From Legionellales bacterium (GTDB taxonomy: Bacteria; Pseudomonadota; Gammaproteobacteria; Legionellales; Legionellaceae): 41,831 nucleotides of DNA. Both the position numbers and the translations under genes were made by a program. The notes beneath the pieces are model-generated. The model was not told where the DNA came from. It searched no databases and worked only from the letters and a program-made list of their open reading frames with translations. Location of the stretch: positions 1 to 41,831 of the forward strand of contig JAGVKL010000049.1 in the NCBI GenBank assembly GCA_020050595.1. The letters are read 5' to 3'. Positions 28,004 through 36,084 of the stretch are shown piece after piece. Positions within the stretch are counted from its first letter, which is position 1, and each line of letters starts with the position of its first letter.

Positions 28004-28473
28004 TAAATCTCTTCAATCAGGTTATCCAGCAAGGCTTGATTTGCTTTTTCATCAATTTCACGGTTTAGAATTTTTTCCGCACCGGCAACGGCTAATAAAG
28101 CTACTTGCTTACGTAAATTATCTTTAGCACGATTTACTTCTTGTGAGATTTGTTCTTGTGCAATTTCAGCTAATTTCTGTGCTTCTTGGCGAGCATCACC
28201 TTTCGCTTCTTCAACAATTTGAGCAGCACGACGATTTGCTTTCTCTACAATATCAGATGCTTGCACTTTAGCCTGCTTCATTTCATCTTTGATACGATGC
28301 TGGGCTAATTCTAGCTCTCTACGACCGCGTTCAGCAGCAGCTAAGCCCTCGGCAATTTTATCTTGGCGCTCTTCCAATGCTTTGGATAAGGGCGGCCATA
28401 CAAATTTCATGGTAAACCAAACAAATGCACCAAATACGAGCATTTGTACAACCAGAGTTAAATTGATTTCCAA
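28003..28473 (-). CDS. atpF: F-type ATP synthase b subunit
   Basis: 156 residues from a TTG start at 28473, the length expected for gammaproteobacterial b subunits. An N-terminal membrane helix ([20 protein letters not shown]) is followed by a long charged helix that dimerises as the peripheral stalk. A longer reading with ATG at 28530 would begin inside the palindromic repeat and add 19 residues foreign to the family, so it is rejected. A GGGAGA ribosome site lies six bases before the TTG, just outside the repeat. A TTG start lowers initiation, which may fit the two-per-complex need. It follows atpE. Confidence 0.94.
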   Translation of the reverse strand: MEINLTLVVQMLVFGAFVWFTMKFVWPPLSKALEERQDKIAEGLAAAERGRRELELAQHRIKDEMKQAKVQASDIVEKANRRAAQIVEEAKGDARQEAQKLAEIAQEQISQEVNRAKDNLRKQVALLAVAGAEKILNREIDEKANQALLDNLIEEI

Positions 28474-28487
28474 TGTTGTCTCCCATC

Positions 28488-28542
28488 GTAGGTTGGGCCT
28501 TGGCCCAACAGATATGAATTGTTGGGCCAAGGCCCAACCTAC
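28488..28542. repeat. Palindromic element in the atpE-atpF gap
   Basis: A perfect palindrome: 23-bp arms (28488-28510 and 28520-28542) around a 9-base loop. The ends GTAGGTTGGGCC and GGCCCAACCTAC match the ends of the longer family A element at 22910-23073. In the mRNA it would form a very stable hairpin upstream of the atpF ribosome site. Confidence 0.92.
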
Positions 28543-28575
28543 ATTAAATGTGCCCCGGGATTAACCCGAAATTTA

Positions 28576-28869
<294 letters not shown>

Positions 28870-28885
28870 TTAAAAATAAAATTGA

Positions 28886-29734
<849 letters not shown>

Positions 29735-29757
29735 CTATCCGGTTTTTGTAACGCATT

Positions 29758-30156
29758 TCACATGCGCTCATTATTATCAACTAATAAGGGAGCAAACCAA
29801 ACTACCATTTGCACCACGATATACACCACAAAAAATACAAGAGGAAGCACTGTGAAAAATTTAAATACCAGGGCAAATAAGGCAACTGTCATAAGCATTT
29901 TCAATGCTTCGCCTTTATAGAAGCTATTGACAATTTTCTTCGCTGCCCGTGCTCCATGGTACTGAAATAATTTTCTCGCGAAATAAGCATTGGGTATTAT
30001 ACAAACCAACCCGCCTAATAGTGCTGATAAGCCCGCTTTCATGCCTGAAAGCAAAAACGCAGCTATCGCAAGCAGTACCATTAAAGCTAACTGCCACATT
30101 AATAAACGCTGAGCAACTTTTATGCCCCGCCGATTTTTCAGAGTTCTACCCATCAT
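29758..30156 (-). CDS. atpI: ATP synthase protein I
   Basis: 132 residues with four predicted membrane helices (LALMVLLAIAAFLLSG, AGLSALLGGLVCIIPNAYFA, MTVALFALVFKFFTVL and VFFVVYIVVQMVVWFAPLLV). AtpI helps assemble the c ring and is the first gene of many proteobacterial atp operons, as here. The start is ATG at 30156 or the adjacent 30153. No ribosome site is visible, and a good promoter lies just upstream, so the mRNA may be nearly leaderless at this gene. Confidence 0.9.
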   Translation of the reverse strand: MMGRTLKNRRGIKVAQRLLMWQLALMVLLAIAAFLLSGMKAGLSALLGGLVCIIPNAYFARKLFQYHGARAAKKIVNSFYKGEALKMLMTVALFALVFKFFTVLPLVFFVVYIVVQMVVWFAPLLVDNNERM

Positions 30157-30165
30157 GTCGCGCGG

Positions 30166-30194
30166 ATTATAAAGTAAACAATATGGATAAGCAA
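30166..30194 (-). promoter_or_regulatory. Candidate promoter of the atp operon
   Basis: On the minus strand, TTGCTT (30194-30189) and a perfect TATAAT (30171-30166) are separated by 17 bp. Transcription would begin about seven bases later, close to 30159, which leaves almost no leader before the atpI ATG at 30156. The palindromic element at 30208-30290 lies just upstream. Confidence 0.5.
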
Positions 30195-30207
30195 CGGCTT
30201 TAAGTTA

Positions 30208-30290
30208 GGGGTCAGGTTCATTTATTAAATTATAAATATGCAAAAAAGATAAATCGTCCTATTTCAAAATTAATAAATGAGCCTCCCCCC
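30208..30290. repeat. Palindromic element with GGGGTCAGG ends, copy 1
   Basis: It begins GGGGTCAGGTTCATTTATTA and ends ATTAATAAATGAGCCTCCCCCC, so the ends are inverted repeats of about 22 bp with a short AT-rich centre. Related copies lie at 31044-31146, 32147-32216 and 32349-32450. It separates the atp promoter from the GNAT gene. Confidence 0.82.
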
Positions 30291-30297
30291 ATTAACG

Positions 30298-30993
30298 TTA
30301 CATCTCATTTAAACGCATTCGCTGATTTCCTACATCATCAAAATTCTTTGGATTTAACCAATTAATAAATTTATTTTTTATGGTGGGCCATTCAGAATCA
30401 ATAATAGAAAACCAAGCTGTATCACGATTTCGACCTTTAAAAACATTGCATTGCCTAAAAATTCCTTCGAATTTAAAGCCGTAACGCTCTGCTGCATTAC
30501 GAGAAGGCTGATTCAATGAGTCGCATTTCCATTCATAACGTCGATATCCCAGCTCATCAAAAACATAGGACATCATAAGATACATTGCTTCCGTAGCTGC
30601 AGGTGTTTTTTGTAATCGTTTTGAAAAATGCAAATGACCGATTTCAATTGCCCCATGTTCAGGATTTATTCTCAAATAACCTGCGATACCGATGGGTAAA
30701 CCATGTTTACCCAAAATGGCATAGAGAACCGTGTCTGATACATCAGATGTTTTTTGTAGCCATAGTGAAAAATCCTCGAATGTTGCAAATGGACCATACG
30801 GCAAATAAGTCCACGAAGAGCCATCATTCCCTAGAGAAAGGGAGTTAAATAACTTCTTAGCATGCTTAGCAATATCTAATAATTCTAACTCACAATAATT
30901 TCCTATCATTTTTGATATTGATGGGGCTGCTTTAGGTTGCCAGTTCTTAATAGGGTAACCGATGATTTGGTTAAATTCGTTTTTTATATTCAT
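30298..30993 (-). CDS. GNAT-family N-acetyltransferase (RimJ/RimL-like)
   Basis: 231 residues matching the Acetyltransf_3 (RimJ/RimL) branch: an N-terminal WTYLPYGPFATFEDFSLWL, the acetyl-CoA-binding core EIGHLHFSKRLQKTPAATEA, the beta-bulge YRRYEWKCDSLNQPSRNAAE, and the family end YGFKFEGIFRQ. It acetylates an amine on an unknown small molecule, peptide or protein in the cytoplasm. It lies alone on the minus strand between two copies of a palindromic element and may be a horizontally acquired accessory gene. The C-terminal extension after residue 190 is not conserved to my knowledge. Confidence 0.87.
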   Translation of the reverse strand: MNIKNEFNQIIGYPIKNWQPKAAPSISKMIGNYCELELLDIAKHAKKLFNSLSLGNDGSSWTYLPYGPFATFEDFSLWLQKTSDVSDTVLYAILGKHGLPIGIAGYLRINPEHGAIEIGHLHFSKRLQKTPAATEAMYLMMSYVFDELGYRRYEWKCDSLNQPSRNAAERYGFKFEGIFRQCNVFKGRNRDTAWFSIIDSEWPTIKNKFINWLNPKNFDDVGNQRMRLNEM

Positions 30994-31043
30994 AAAGTTT
31001 ATCTCATCTAAATTTCCAGCTAAAAATTCATGAGTCCTTATGG

Positions 31044-31146
31044 AGGGAGTCAGGCATTTATTAAATTATATTTCTCAGCTTCTATTCTCGAATAGAACGA
31101 TTTATTTCCTTTGGGTATTTATAATTTAATAAATGAACCTGACCCC
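31044..31146. repeat. Palindromic element with GTCAGG ends, copy 2 (overlaps a gene end)
   Basis: Left end GGGAGTCAGGCATTTATTAA, right end ATAATTTAATAAATGAACCT followed by GACCCC. On the minus strand the right end reads into the neighbouring gene and supplies its last codons and TAA stop (31119-31146). Confidence 0.85.
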
Positions 31147-32105
31147 TTTCTTTTATTTTCATCTAGAATTTTCTCTACAACTTCCATATGGTGGTCTTTT
31201 GCGCCGCAACGTGGATTACTTTCCCATTCACGCCAGATTTCTGCCGCAATGTTAGTCGCTCCTGTAAAAAAATCTTCAGCAGAGGTTGTACCTAAACTAA
31301 ATGATAACGTTCCTTGAATTGCTGATACACCGGCTCCTCCTGCTGCTAGGGTGGCAAAAAAACCGCTTGCTACAGCCCCGGGTACGCTTATTCTTTTGAC
31401 CAGCTCATCTCTTGTTGCTTTACCTGCTAATTGCAAAATTTCCATTAAACATACACAAGCATCATATCGGTCAATCTCGCTTCCTTCCATCTTACTAGAA
31501 GCAACTGCTGCTTGAGCATATTTAAGTGCCTCCTCCAGACCAGAATTATCAAATTTAAAGGCCTCAGCACAGGTTGTTGCTATTAGAAGAAACTGGGATT
31601 CACTGATGCTACATTCAGGCTTATCATCCTCATCTTCAACCACTAAAATCTTCTTCTGAACTAATAGAAGCCGTTGCGCTTTAGTAATAGCCTTTGTCCA
31701 TGGATCTGAAGGCCCGACCACTTTTATTACCTGCACAATTACACTCGCCATATCCCTCTCAAATTCTAGATCGAGGTAATGCTCTCCACCCATGTCGTAT
31801 TTAATACCTTTTGCAAGAATTTCTCCATATTGTTCTATTAATACTTTTCTGATCGCCAGCCCTGCGCCGCCATCAGGTAAGCAAGCAAGCGCCATTTGAC
31901 TCATGCCCTTATCCTGCGCCCATAACATATATTGCCAGGCTGAGAGCTTATAAAAGGTACGTCCTTTGGTATCTGTGGCATCTCCTTTCAACATTAATAA
32001 TCCAGGGTTTTTTTGGAGGATGATTTTTGCTTCGCCTTGCTTGCCACGGACCACATGCTGCAATAGCAGAGTAATCATCTTATGTAATTTATTTTCTACT
32101 GGCAT
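31119..32105 (-). CDS. Effector-like protein, C-terminus set by a repeat element
   Basis: 328 residues, function unknown. The N-terminal part (LLLQHVVRGKQGEAKIILQ, NPGLLMLKGDATDTKGRTF, YKLSAWQYMLWAQDKGM) resembles an ankyrin-like module I associate with candidate secreted effectors in Legionella and Coxiella relatives; this is recall only. Further on it has an acidic stretch (VVEDEDDK) and a Gly/Ala-rich stretch (GAVASGFFATLAAGGAGVSA) that could be membrane-active. The ATG at 32105 has GAGGAG at ideal spacing and is preferred over the upstream in-frame start at 32144. The last residues (GSGSFIKL and the stop) come from the palindromic element, so an original longer C-terminus was probably lost. 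Confidence 0.7.
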   Translation of the reverse strand: MPVENKLHKMITLLLQHVVRGKQGEAKIILQKNPGLLMLKGDATDTKGRTFYKLSAWQYMLWAQDKGMSQMALACLPDGGAGLAIRKVLIEQYGEILAKGIKYDMGGEHYLDLEFERDMASVIVQVIKVVGPSDPWTKAITKAQRLLLVQKKILVVEDEDDKPECSISESQFLLIATTCAEAFKFDNSGLEEALKYAQAAVASSKMEGSEIDRYDACVCLMEILQLAGKATRDELVKRISVPGAVASGFFATLAAGGAGVSAIQGTLSFSLGTTSAEDFFTGATNIAAEIWREWESNPRCGAKDHHMEVVEKILDENKRKGSGSFIKL

Positions 32106-32146
32106 TTGTAACTCCTCAGTAAACGAATCAGAAACAATTAACAATT

Positions 32147-32216
32147 GGGGTCAGGCTCATTTATTAATTCATTAAATCCACCCGCTGACCGCCTAGCAAT
32201 GGAACACTTTATTTTG
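32147..32216. repeat. Palindromic element copy 3, right arm missing
   Basis: It begins GGGGTCAGGCTCATTTATTA and continues with a centre (ending GAACACTTTATTTT) similar to that of copy 4 at 32349-32450. No matching right arm follows, so it looks truncated. It lies just upstream of the effector-like gene. Confidence 0.7.
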
Positions 32217-32348
32217 GCCTCTTTTCTATCGGCGCTAAACCTTTCGCTTTGATTGCCCTAGCCATACGACCTGGAAAAAATCATTGAAAGACGCCAATTG
32301 TATAATATGTAATCATATTAGTCGAATTTCGAGATACTTCTTTTGCGG
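32217..32348. other. Non-coding spacer between two repeat copies
   Basis: No gene or recognisable signal was seen in this 132-bp stretch. Together with copies 3 and 4 it makes a non-coding run of about 390 bp from 32146 to 32532. Confidence 0.5.
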
Positions 32349-32450
32349 AGTTCATTTATTAATTCATTACCCCCCCGCCGACCTCCTGGTTTGAATGGAA
32401 GACTTTATTTTCTTTAGGTATTTATAATTTAATAAATGAACCTGACCCCT
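32349..32450. repeat. Palindromic element copy 4
   Basis: Left end GAGTTCATTTATTAATTCAT, right end ATAATTTAATAAATGAACCT followed by GACCCCT, with a C-rich centre (CCCCCCCGCCGACC). The right part (TTTAGGTATTTATAATTTAA and on) is nearly identical to copy 2 at 31110-31146. Confidence 0.85.
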
Positions 32451-32470
32451 AACCTAACTTCAACTATAAT
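32442..32470 (+). promoter_or_regulatory. Candidate promoter partly inside the repeat
   Basis: CTGACC (32442-32447, within the repeat end) and a perfect TATAAT (32465-32470) are separated by 17 bp. They lie about 62 bp upstream of the small basic protein gene. The -35 matches 4 of 6 consensus bases. Confidence 0.48.
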
Positions 32471-32532
32471 TTAAATGTAGGTGTGTTTTTTTTATACAAA
32501 CACAGGTTCAACTTCATATTAAGGATAGAGAT

Positions 32533-32778
32533 ATGTCTGAAAAACAACAGCACACCGCGGCTCGCATGCGGGAACATATGTTAAGTCGCTACGGCGATGG
32601 CTTGCATCACAAACACAATAAACTTCATAATAGCTACCGGCAACACTGTCGAACTCATCCGGTAAAATTTGAGCAAAATCCTGAACAAGAAAAGAGCATA
32701 AACGGCTCAACGGGGCTTTTACATAAAATGAAATTACGAAAAATTCGTAAACGACTGGATAAAGGCCGTTTCCATTGA
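32533..32778 (+). CDS. Small basic His-rich protein of unknown function
   Basis: 81 residues, not recognised. It is strongly basic and rich in histidine (about ten His, e.g. GLHHKHNKLHN) with a Lys/Arg-rich C-terminus (MKLRKIRKRLDKGRFH), which would suit nucleic-acid or metal binding, but this is speculation. It is preferred over a 96-residue reading on the other strand because it has a candidate promoter, an AAGGATAGAG ribosome site before the ATG and an intrinsic terminator just downstream, all in the right order. It stands alone on the plus strand among minus-strand genes. Confidence 0.65.
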   Translation: MSEKQQHTAARMREHMLSRYGDGLHHKHNKLHNSYRQHCRTHPVKFEQNPEQEKSINGSTGLLHKMKLRKIRKRLDKGRFH

Positions 32779-32832
32779 TAAAGTATAAGTATCCACTCAG
32801 GTTAGCCACTTCCTGATGGGAAAAGCATCAAG

Positions 32833-32864
32833 ATGGCCTGATAAACATCAGGCCATTTATTTTT
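32833..32864 (+). terminator. Rho-independent terminator
   Basis: A perfect 10-bp stem (ATGGCCTGAT, loop AAAC, ATCAGGCCAT) is followed by TTATTTTTTAA. It lies 54 bp past the stop of the small basic protein gene and is oriented for it. The minus-strand side lacks a T-tract. Confidence 0.85.
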
Positions 32865-32869
32865 TAATC

Positions 32870-33463
32870 TTATTGATTTTTATTTGATGGTTTATCACTG
32901 AGATTATAATATTTAAATAATTTCACTACTCGTTTAACACCATCACACTCCCTTGCTATGGTAATAACTCGATCCGCTTGCTCTGGAAGAACATCACCCA
33001 TCAGATACACGATTTGCTCGACGGTCACTACCTTAAAAACGCGAGGGTTAATCGTAGAATCAGCAAAAATCTGACTACGAATTTTGGTGGTAATCCAATT
33101 ATCCTCAAGGGTGCTATCAGGTATTTCTTTTACCGCTATTTGATTAAATACCCGACGATAGCCATCAATACGCTTTACTCGCGCCAGCGCTTCTTCTCGC
33201 AGGCCCTCAGTAGGCACAGAGCCAGCTAATAATATATCTCCATTGATAACCGCTAAATCAATTGCGCAATTATCCGCCTTAAAAATTTGATCTTTATAGA
33301 GTGCACGACTTGCACTAGCCGCTAATTGATAATCACTCAATTGCTTATAGACATTATGGCGATCATAAATTAACGTTACTCCTGTCCAAACATTGGTAAT
33401 GCAGCTTGTTAATAAAAAGCTAAGAAGTATCAATACTAGCGCAATACATCCTTGTTTTTGCAT
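32870..33463 (-). CDS. BON-domain lipoprotein, DolP-like copy 1
   Basis: 197 residues. A signal peptide with a lipobox (LLTSC, Cys21) marks it as a lipoprotein, and no Asp follows the Cys, so outer-membrane sorting is expected. Two BON domains follow: YKDQIFKADNCAIDLAVINGD to FNQIAVKE, and DNWITTKIRSQIFADSTINP to KRVVKLFKYY. DolP (YraP) binds anionic phospholipid and supports outer-membrane integrity. It lies 31 bp downstream of a second BON protein of the same plan, with which it forms a tandem paralogous pair. E. coli carries just one dolP in the yraN-diaA-dolP cluster. Confidence 0.9.
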   Translation of the reverse strand: MQKQGCIALVLILLSFLLTSCITNVWTGVTLIYDRHNVYKQLSDYQLAASASRALYKDQIFKADNCAIDLAVINGDILLAGSVPTEGLREEALARVKRIDGYRRVFNQIAVKEIPDSTLEDNWITTKIRSQIFADSTINPRVFKVVTVEQIVYLMGDVLPEQADRVITIARECDGVKRVVKLFKYYNLSDKPSNKNQ

Positions 33464-33494
33464 GAATAGTCTCTATAAATAGCTTCATTTTCCG

Positions 33495-34058
33495 CTAAGT
33501 AATATATTGAAAAATCTTTACCACCTTTTGCACCCCGCTGATCTGTCTTGCTACATTAACCGCTAAATCGGCTTGATCACGGGTAACCACTCCCATTAAA
33601 TAAACTGCCCCATCTTCAGTGACAATATGGATGGAGCCTGATTCTAAGCCTTTTTGCGTTAAAAGCTTGCTGCGAACGTGTGCTGTAATCCAACTGTCTT
33701 TACTTTGGGTCGTCATACTAAGTGGCTGGCCTATCGTTATTTCGTCATAAACACGCCGAACATTTGGGGTGCTTTGTACAATTTTCTCTGCCACCACCCG
33801 CAGTGAAGCAGTAGGTGTTTGGCCTGCTAATAATACGACTTGGTTATAACTGCTAACGACAATACGCGAACCATTAAAACGAGGATCCGCTACAATAGCT
33901 TTACGAACCATATAAAATATACGCGCATCCTTTTCCATCATGGTTAAACTGCGTCGATCATAAACAGCCATACCACCTGCTGCTCCTATAGCAACCACAG
34001 CGACACAACTTGTTAATAAAGCACTTAACAGGAAAAAAACAATGGTTTTTATTTTCAT
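33495..34058 (-). CDS. dolP: BON-domain lipoprotein, DolP
   Basis: 187 residues with a lipoprotein signal peptide (IVFFLLSALLTSC, Cys18). Two BON domains follow: YMVRKAIVADPRFNGSRIVV to VYDEITIG, and DSWITAHVRSKLLTQKGLES to QKVVKIFQYI. The ATG at 34058 is preferred over an upstream in-frame start because it opens the signal peptide, has GGGGTAATT upstream and does not overlap diaA. DolP sits at the outer membrane and helps maintain its barrier and BAM function. The order yraN-diaA-dolP is the same as in E. coli, with the neighbouring lpoA absent here. Confidence 0.93.
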   Translation of the reverse strand: MKIKTIVFFLLSALLTSCVAVVAIGAAGGMAVYDRRSLTMMEKDARIFYMVRKAIVADPRFNGSRIVVSSYNQVVLLAGQTPTASLRVVAEKIVQSTPNVRRVYDEITIGQPLSMTTQSKDSWITAHVRSKLLTQKGLESGSIHIVTEDGAVYLMGVVTRDQADLAVNVARQISGVQKVVKIFQYIT

Positions 34059-34060
34059 AA

Positions 34061-34660
34061 TTACCCCGATAATTGTCCAAATAATGATTGATCGATTAAA
34101 TCGCAAAAACAATGCAAAATAAATAAATGCATTTCTCGAATTCTTGCCGCCGTATCGCCTGGAACTCGTAATTCTATATCTTCTGGGCCAAGATGATTAG
34201 CCAATACACCGCCATCTCGCCCGCTTAACGCGATGGTATCCATGCCACGATCATTTGCAGCACTAATCGCATGAAGAAGATTATCCGCATTTCCTGATGT
34301 CGACAAAAGGAGCAGCACATCGCCCTCCCGCCCAAGCGCTTGAATTTGACGGGCAAAGATTTGGTCATGATGACCTTCACTGGTCAGGCCGGTCAATACA
34401 GGAACATCGGTCGACAACGAAATAGCAGGAAGCGGGGGTCGCTCCACATCAAAATGATTGAGCATAATACTGGTAAAGTGCGAGCAATTAACCGCTGATG
34501 CGCCATTGCCGCATAAGAGAATCTTGTTATCATTGAGTAAGCAGTTAACTAAACGCGCTCCTGCTTTGGCAATAAAAGCAGACAACGTATCCGCCGCCCC
34601 GATTTGTGTTTCAATACTGACACCAAAAAGATGCCTAACGCGCTCTTCCATCTCTATCAT
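34061..34660 (-). CDS. diaA: DnaA-initiator-associating protein DiaA (SIS domain)
   Basis: 199 residues from the ATG at 34660, which has AGAGGA at good spacing; an in-frame ATG at 34684 would overlap yraN. The SIS (sugar isomerase) fold is visible in NKILLCGNGASAVNCSHFT and LLLSTSGNADNLLHAISAAN. The family is close to phosphoheptose isomerase GmhA. DiaA binds DnaA and stimulates initiation at oriC, which is notable given the origin-like setting. Its place between yraN and dolP decides for DiaA over GmhA. It is probably co-transcribed with both. Confidence 0.9.
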   Translation of the reverse strand: MIEMEERVRHLFGVSIETQIGAADTLSAFIAKAGARLVNCLLNDNKILLCGNGASAVNCSHFTSIMLNHFDVERPPLPAISLSTDVPVLTGLTSEGHHDQIFARQIQALGREGDVLLLLSTSGNADNLLHAISAANDRGMDTIALSGRDGGVLANHLGPEDIELRVPGDTAARIREMHLFILHCFCDLIDQSLFGQLSG

Positions 34661-34676
34661 GGGGTCCTCTTTAAAT

Positions 34677-35033
34677 TCAGTCATCTAAACCAAACGCGTT
34701 TTTGATCCATGTAATTTTAGGAGGCTTACCCTCCATGCTTAGTACATCAAAACGAATGGCTTGTTTATCCTGAAGTTTATTTTTTAATATATAAACGGAT
34801 GCTGTTTTTATAAGCTTCTGGCGTTTGGCATGAGTTATACTAGCAATCGCCCCACCAAAAGCATTTGAAGCACGCGATCTTACTTCTACAAAGACTAAAT
34901 AGTCACCTTCTCGCATAATTAAATCAATCTCACCTAAACGGCAACGATAATTACTATTAACCCAGCCCAAACCCTGAGCCATCAAATAATCACGGGCTTG
35001 TTGTTCAGCGAGATAACCTAGTTGTTGCGACAT
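34677..35033 (-). CDS. yraN: UPF0102 family protein YraN
   Basis: 118 residues with the restriction-endonuclease-like core of the UPF0102 family: YRCRLGEIDLIMREGDYLVF followed by VEVRSR (the D...E-x-K-like pattern with R in place of K). Related proteins resemble Holliday-junction resolvases, but a function is not firmly established. It is the first gene of a yraN-diaA-dolP unit on the minus strand. The start MSQQLGYLAEQQARDYL fits the family. Confidence 0.93.
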   Translation of the reverse strand: MSQQLGYLAEQQARDYLMAQGLGWVNSNYRCRLGEIDLIMREGDYLVFVEVRSRASNAFGGAIASITHAKRQKLIKTASVYILKNKLQDKQAIRFDVLSMEGKPPKITWIKNAFGLDD

Positions 35034-35068
35034 AACGGTCCTTGTTTAGAGATATTGCCACGAAATTC

Positions 35069-35158
35069 CGTCTTTGCAAGCCTTAGCGAAGCAACCCAGC
35101 GGCGTTAATGGCATTTAAATGAGGCCTCTGGATTGCTTCACTTCGTTCCCAATGACAG
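35069..35158. repeat. Palindromic element between parB and yraN
   Basis: Arms 35069-35099 and 35126-35158 are imperfect inverted repeats (TTAGCGAAGCAACCCAG against CTGGATTGCTTCACTTCG). The sequence strongly resembles the core of the element at 6671-6808 (GACGAAGCAATCCAG), so the two are one family. Confidence 0.82.
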
Positions 35159-35192
35159 AGGGTAAAATGAATTCATCCCATTAAACGACACC

Positions 35193-36077
35193 TCATGCGT
35201 TCTCACTAATTAATTGGTTAATCATTTTTTCTAAAATACTTTCATTATCATAGTGAATAACCAACATCCCTTTGCCCGCTTTTCCTGGTTTAATGTTTAT
35301 TTTCGTTTGCAATTGCTGAGCTAACGCTTTTAGCTCGCGTTCGAAGAGAGGACTTTTTTCAATTTTTTCTTTCGCAGGTGTTAATTTCCCTGCTTTAACC
35401 CGTGCTACCAGTGCCTCTGTCTCCCGCACCGATAAGCTTTTGGCCACCACCAATTGCGCTACTTGGTATTGCTGCTCCTCGTCTAAGATGAGCAAACAAC
35501 GCGCATGTCCCATATCGATATCATTATTTTCCACCATGCGCCTTACATCGCTATGCAAATTTAACAACCGTAAATAATTACTGACCGCAGCGCGGGATTT
35601 ACAAAGTAGGTCAGCAATTTGCTGATGGGTCAATGAAAACTCTGTCGTTAACCTATGTATTGCACGCGCTTGGTCCATTGCATTTAAATCTTCCCGCTGA
35701 AGATTTTCCACTAAGGCCATAGCCATCGCTGTTTCATCATCGACTTGACGGATAACCACAGCTACTTCTTGCATTCCCACTAATTTACAAGCCTGCCAGC
35801 GCCTTTCTCCTGCGATGATTTCATAACGCTTGGGCGCTATTTCTCTAACCACTAAAGGCTGTAATAAACCTTGTTTTTTAATAGATTCAGCAAGCTCTGC
35901 CAACGCGGTTTCATCCATCGCTCCTCGAGGTTGATATTTACCAGGCTGTAAATGGTCAATAGCTATTTTTTGCGGCTCTGTTATAACCAGAGACTCTGGC
36001 TTCATCAGTAATGTATTGTCTGTTTGACCTAACAAAGCTGATAAATTGCGTCCCAAACCACTTCGTTTTACGACCAT
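35193..36077 (-). CDS. parB: Chromosome-partitioning protein ParB
   Basis: 294 residues. The start MVVKRSGLGRNLSALLG is typical for chromosomal ParB. The CTPase/nuclease-like domain has YQPRGAMDETALAELAESIK and the GERRWQACKLVG box. The helix-turn-helix region is FSLTHQQIADLLCKSRAAVS and LRLLNLHSDVR, followed by a C-terminal dimerisation domain. It binds centromere-like parS sites near the origin and loads onto DNA. GAGG lies before the ATG. It is co-transcribed with parA, 7 bp upstream. No parS site was found by eye in this window. Confidence 0.96.
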   Translation of the reverse strand: MVVKRSGLGRNLSALLGQTDNTLLMKPESLVITEPQKIAIDHLQPGKYQPRGAMDETALAELAESIKKQGLLQPLVVREIAPKRYEIIAGERRWQACKLVGMQEVAVVIRQVDDETAMAMALVENLQREDLNAMDQARAIHRLTTEFSLTHQQIADLLCKSRAAVSNYLRLLNLHSDVRRMVENNDIDMGHARCLLILDEEQQYQVAQLVVAKSLSVRETEALVARVKAGKLTPAKEKIEKSPLFERELKALAQQLQTKINIKPGKAGKGMLVIHYDNESILEKMINQLISENA

Positions 36078-36084
36078 AGAAACC

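Noticed and set aside
28474..28530. N-terminal extension of atpF starting at ATG 28530
   Set aside because: The extra codons lie in the palindromic repeat. The TTG at 28473 gives the family length and start, and has a proper ribosome site.
30208..32450. CRISPR array
   Set aside because: The repeats are about 70-100 bp palindromes with irregular spacing and genes between them, and no cas genes are present.
32519..32809. 96-residue reading on the minus strand opposite the small basic protein
   Set aside because: It has no ribosome site or promoter, and its composition is unlike a real protein. The plus-strand gene has a full set of expression signals.
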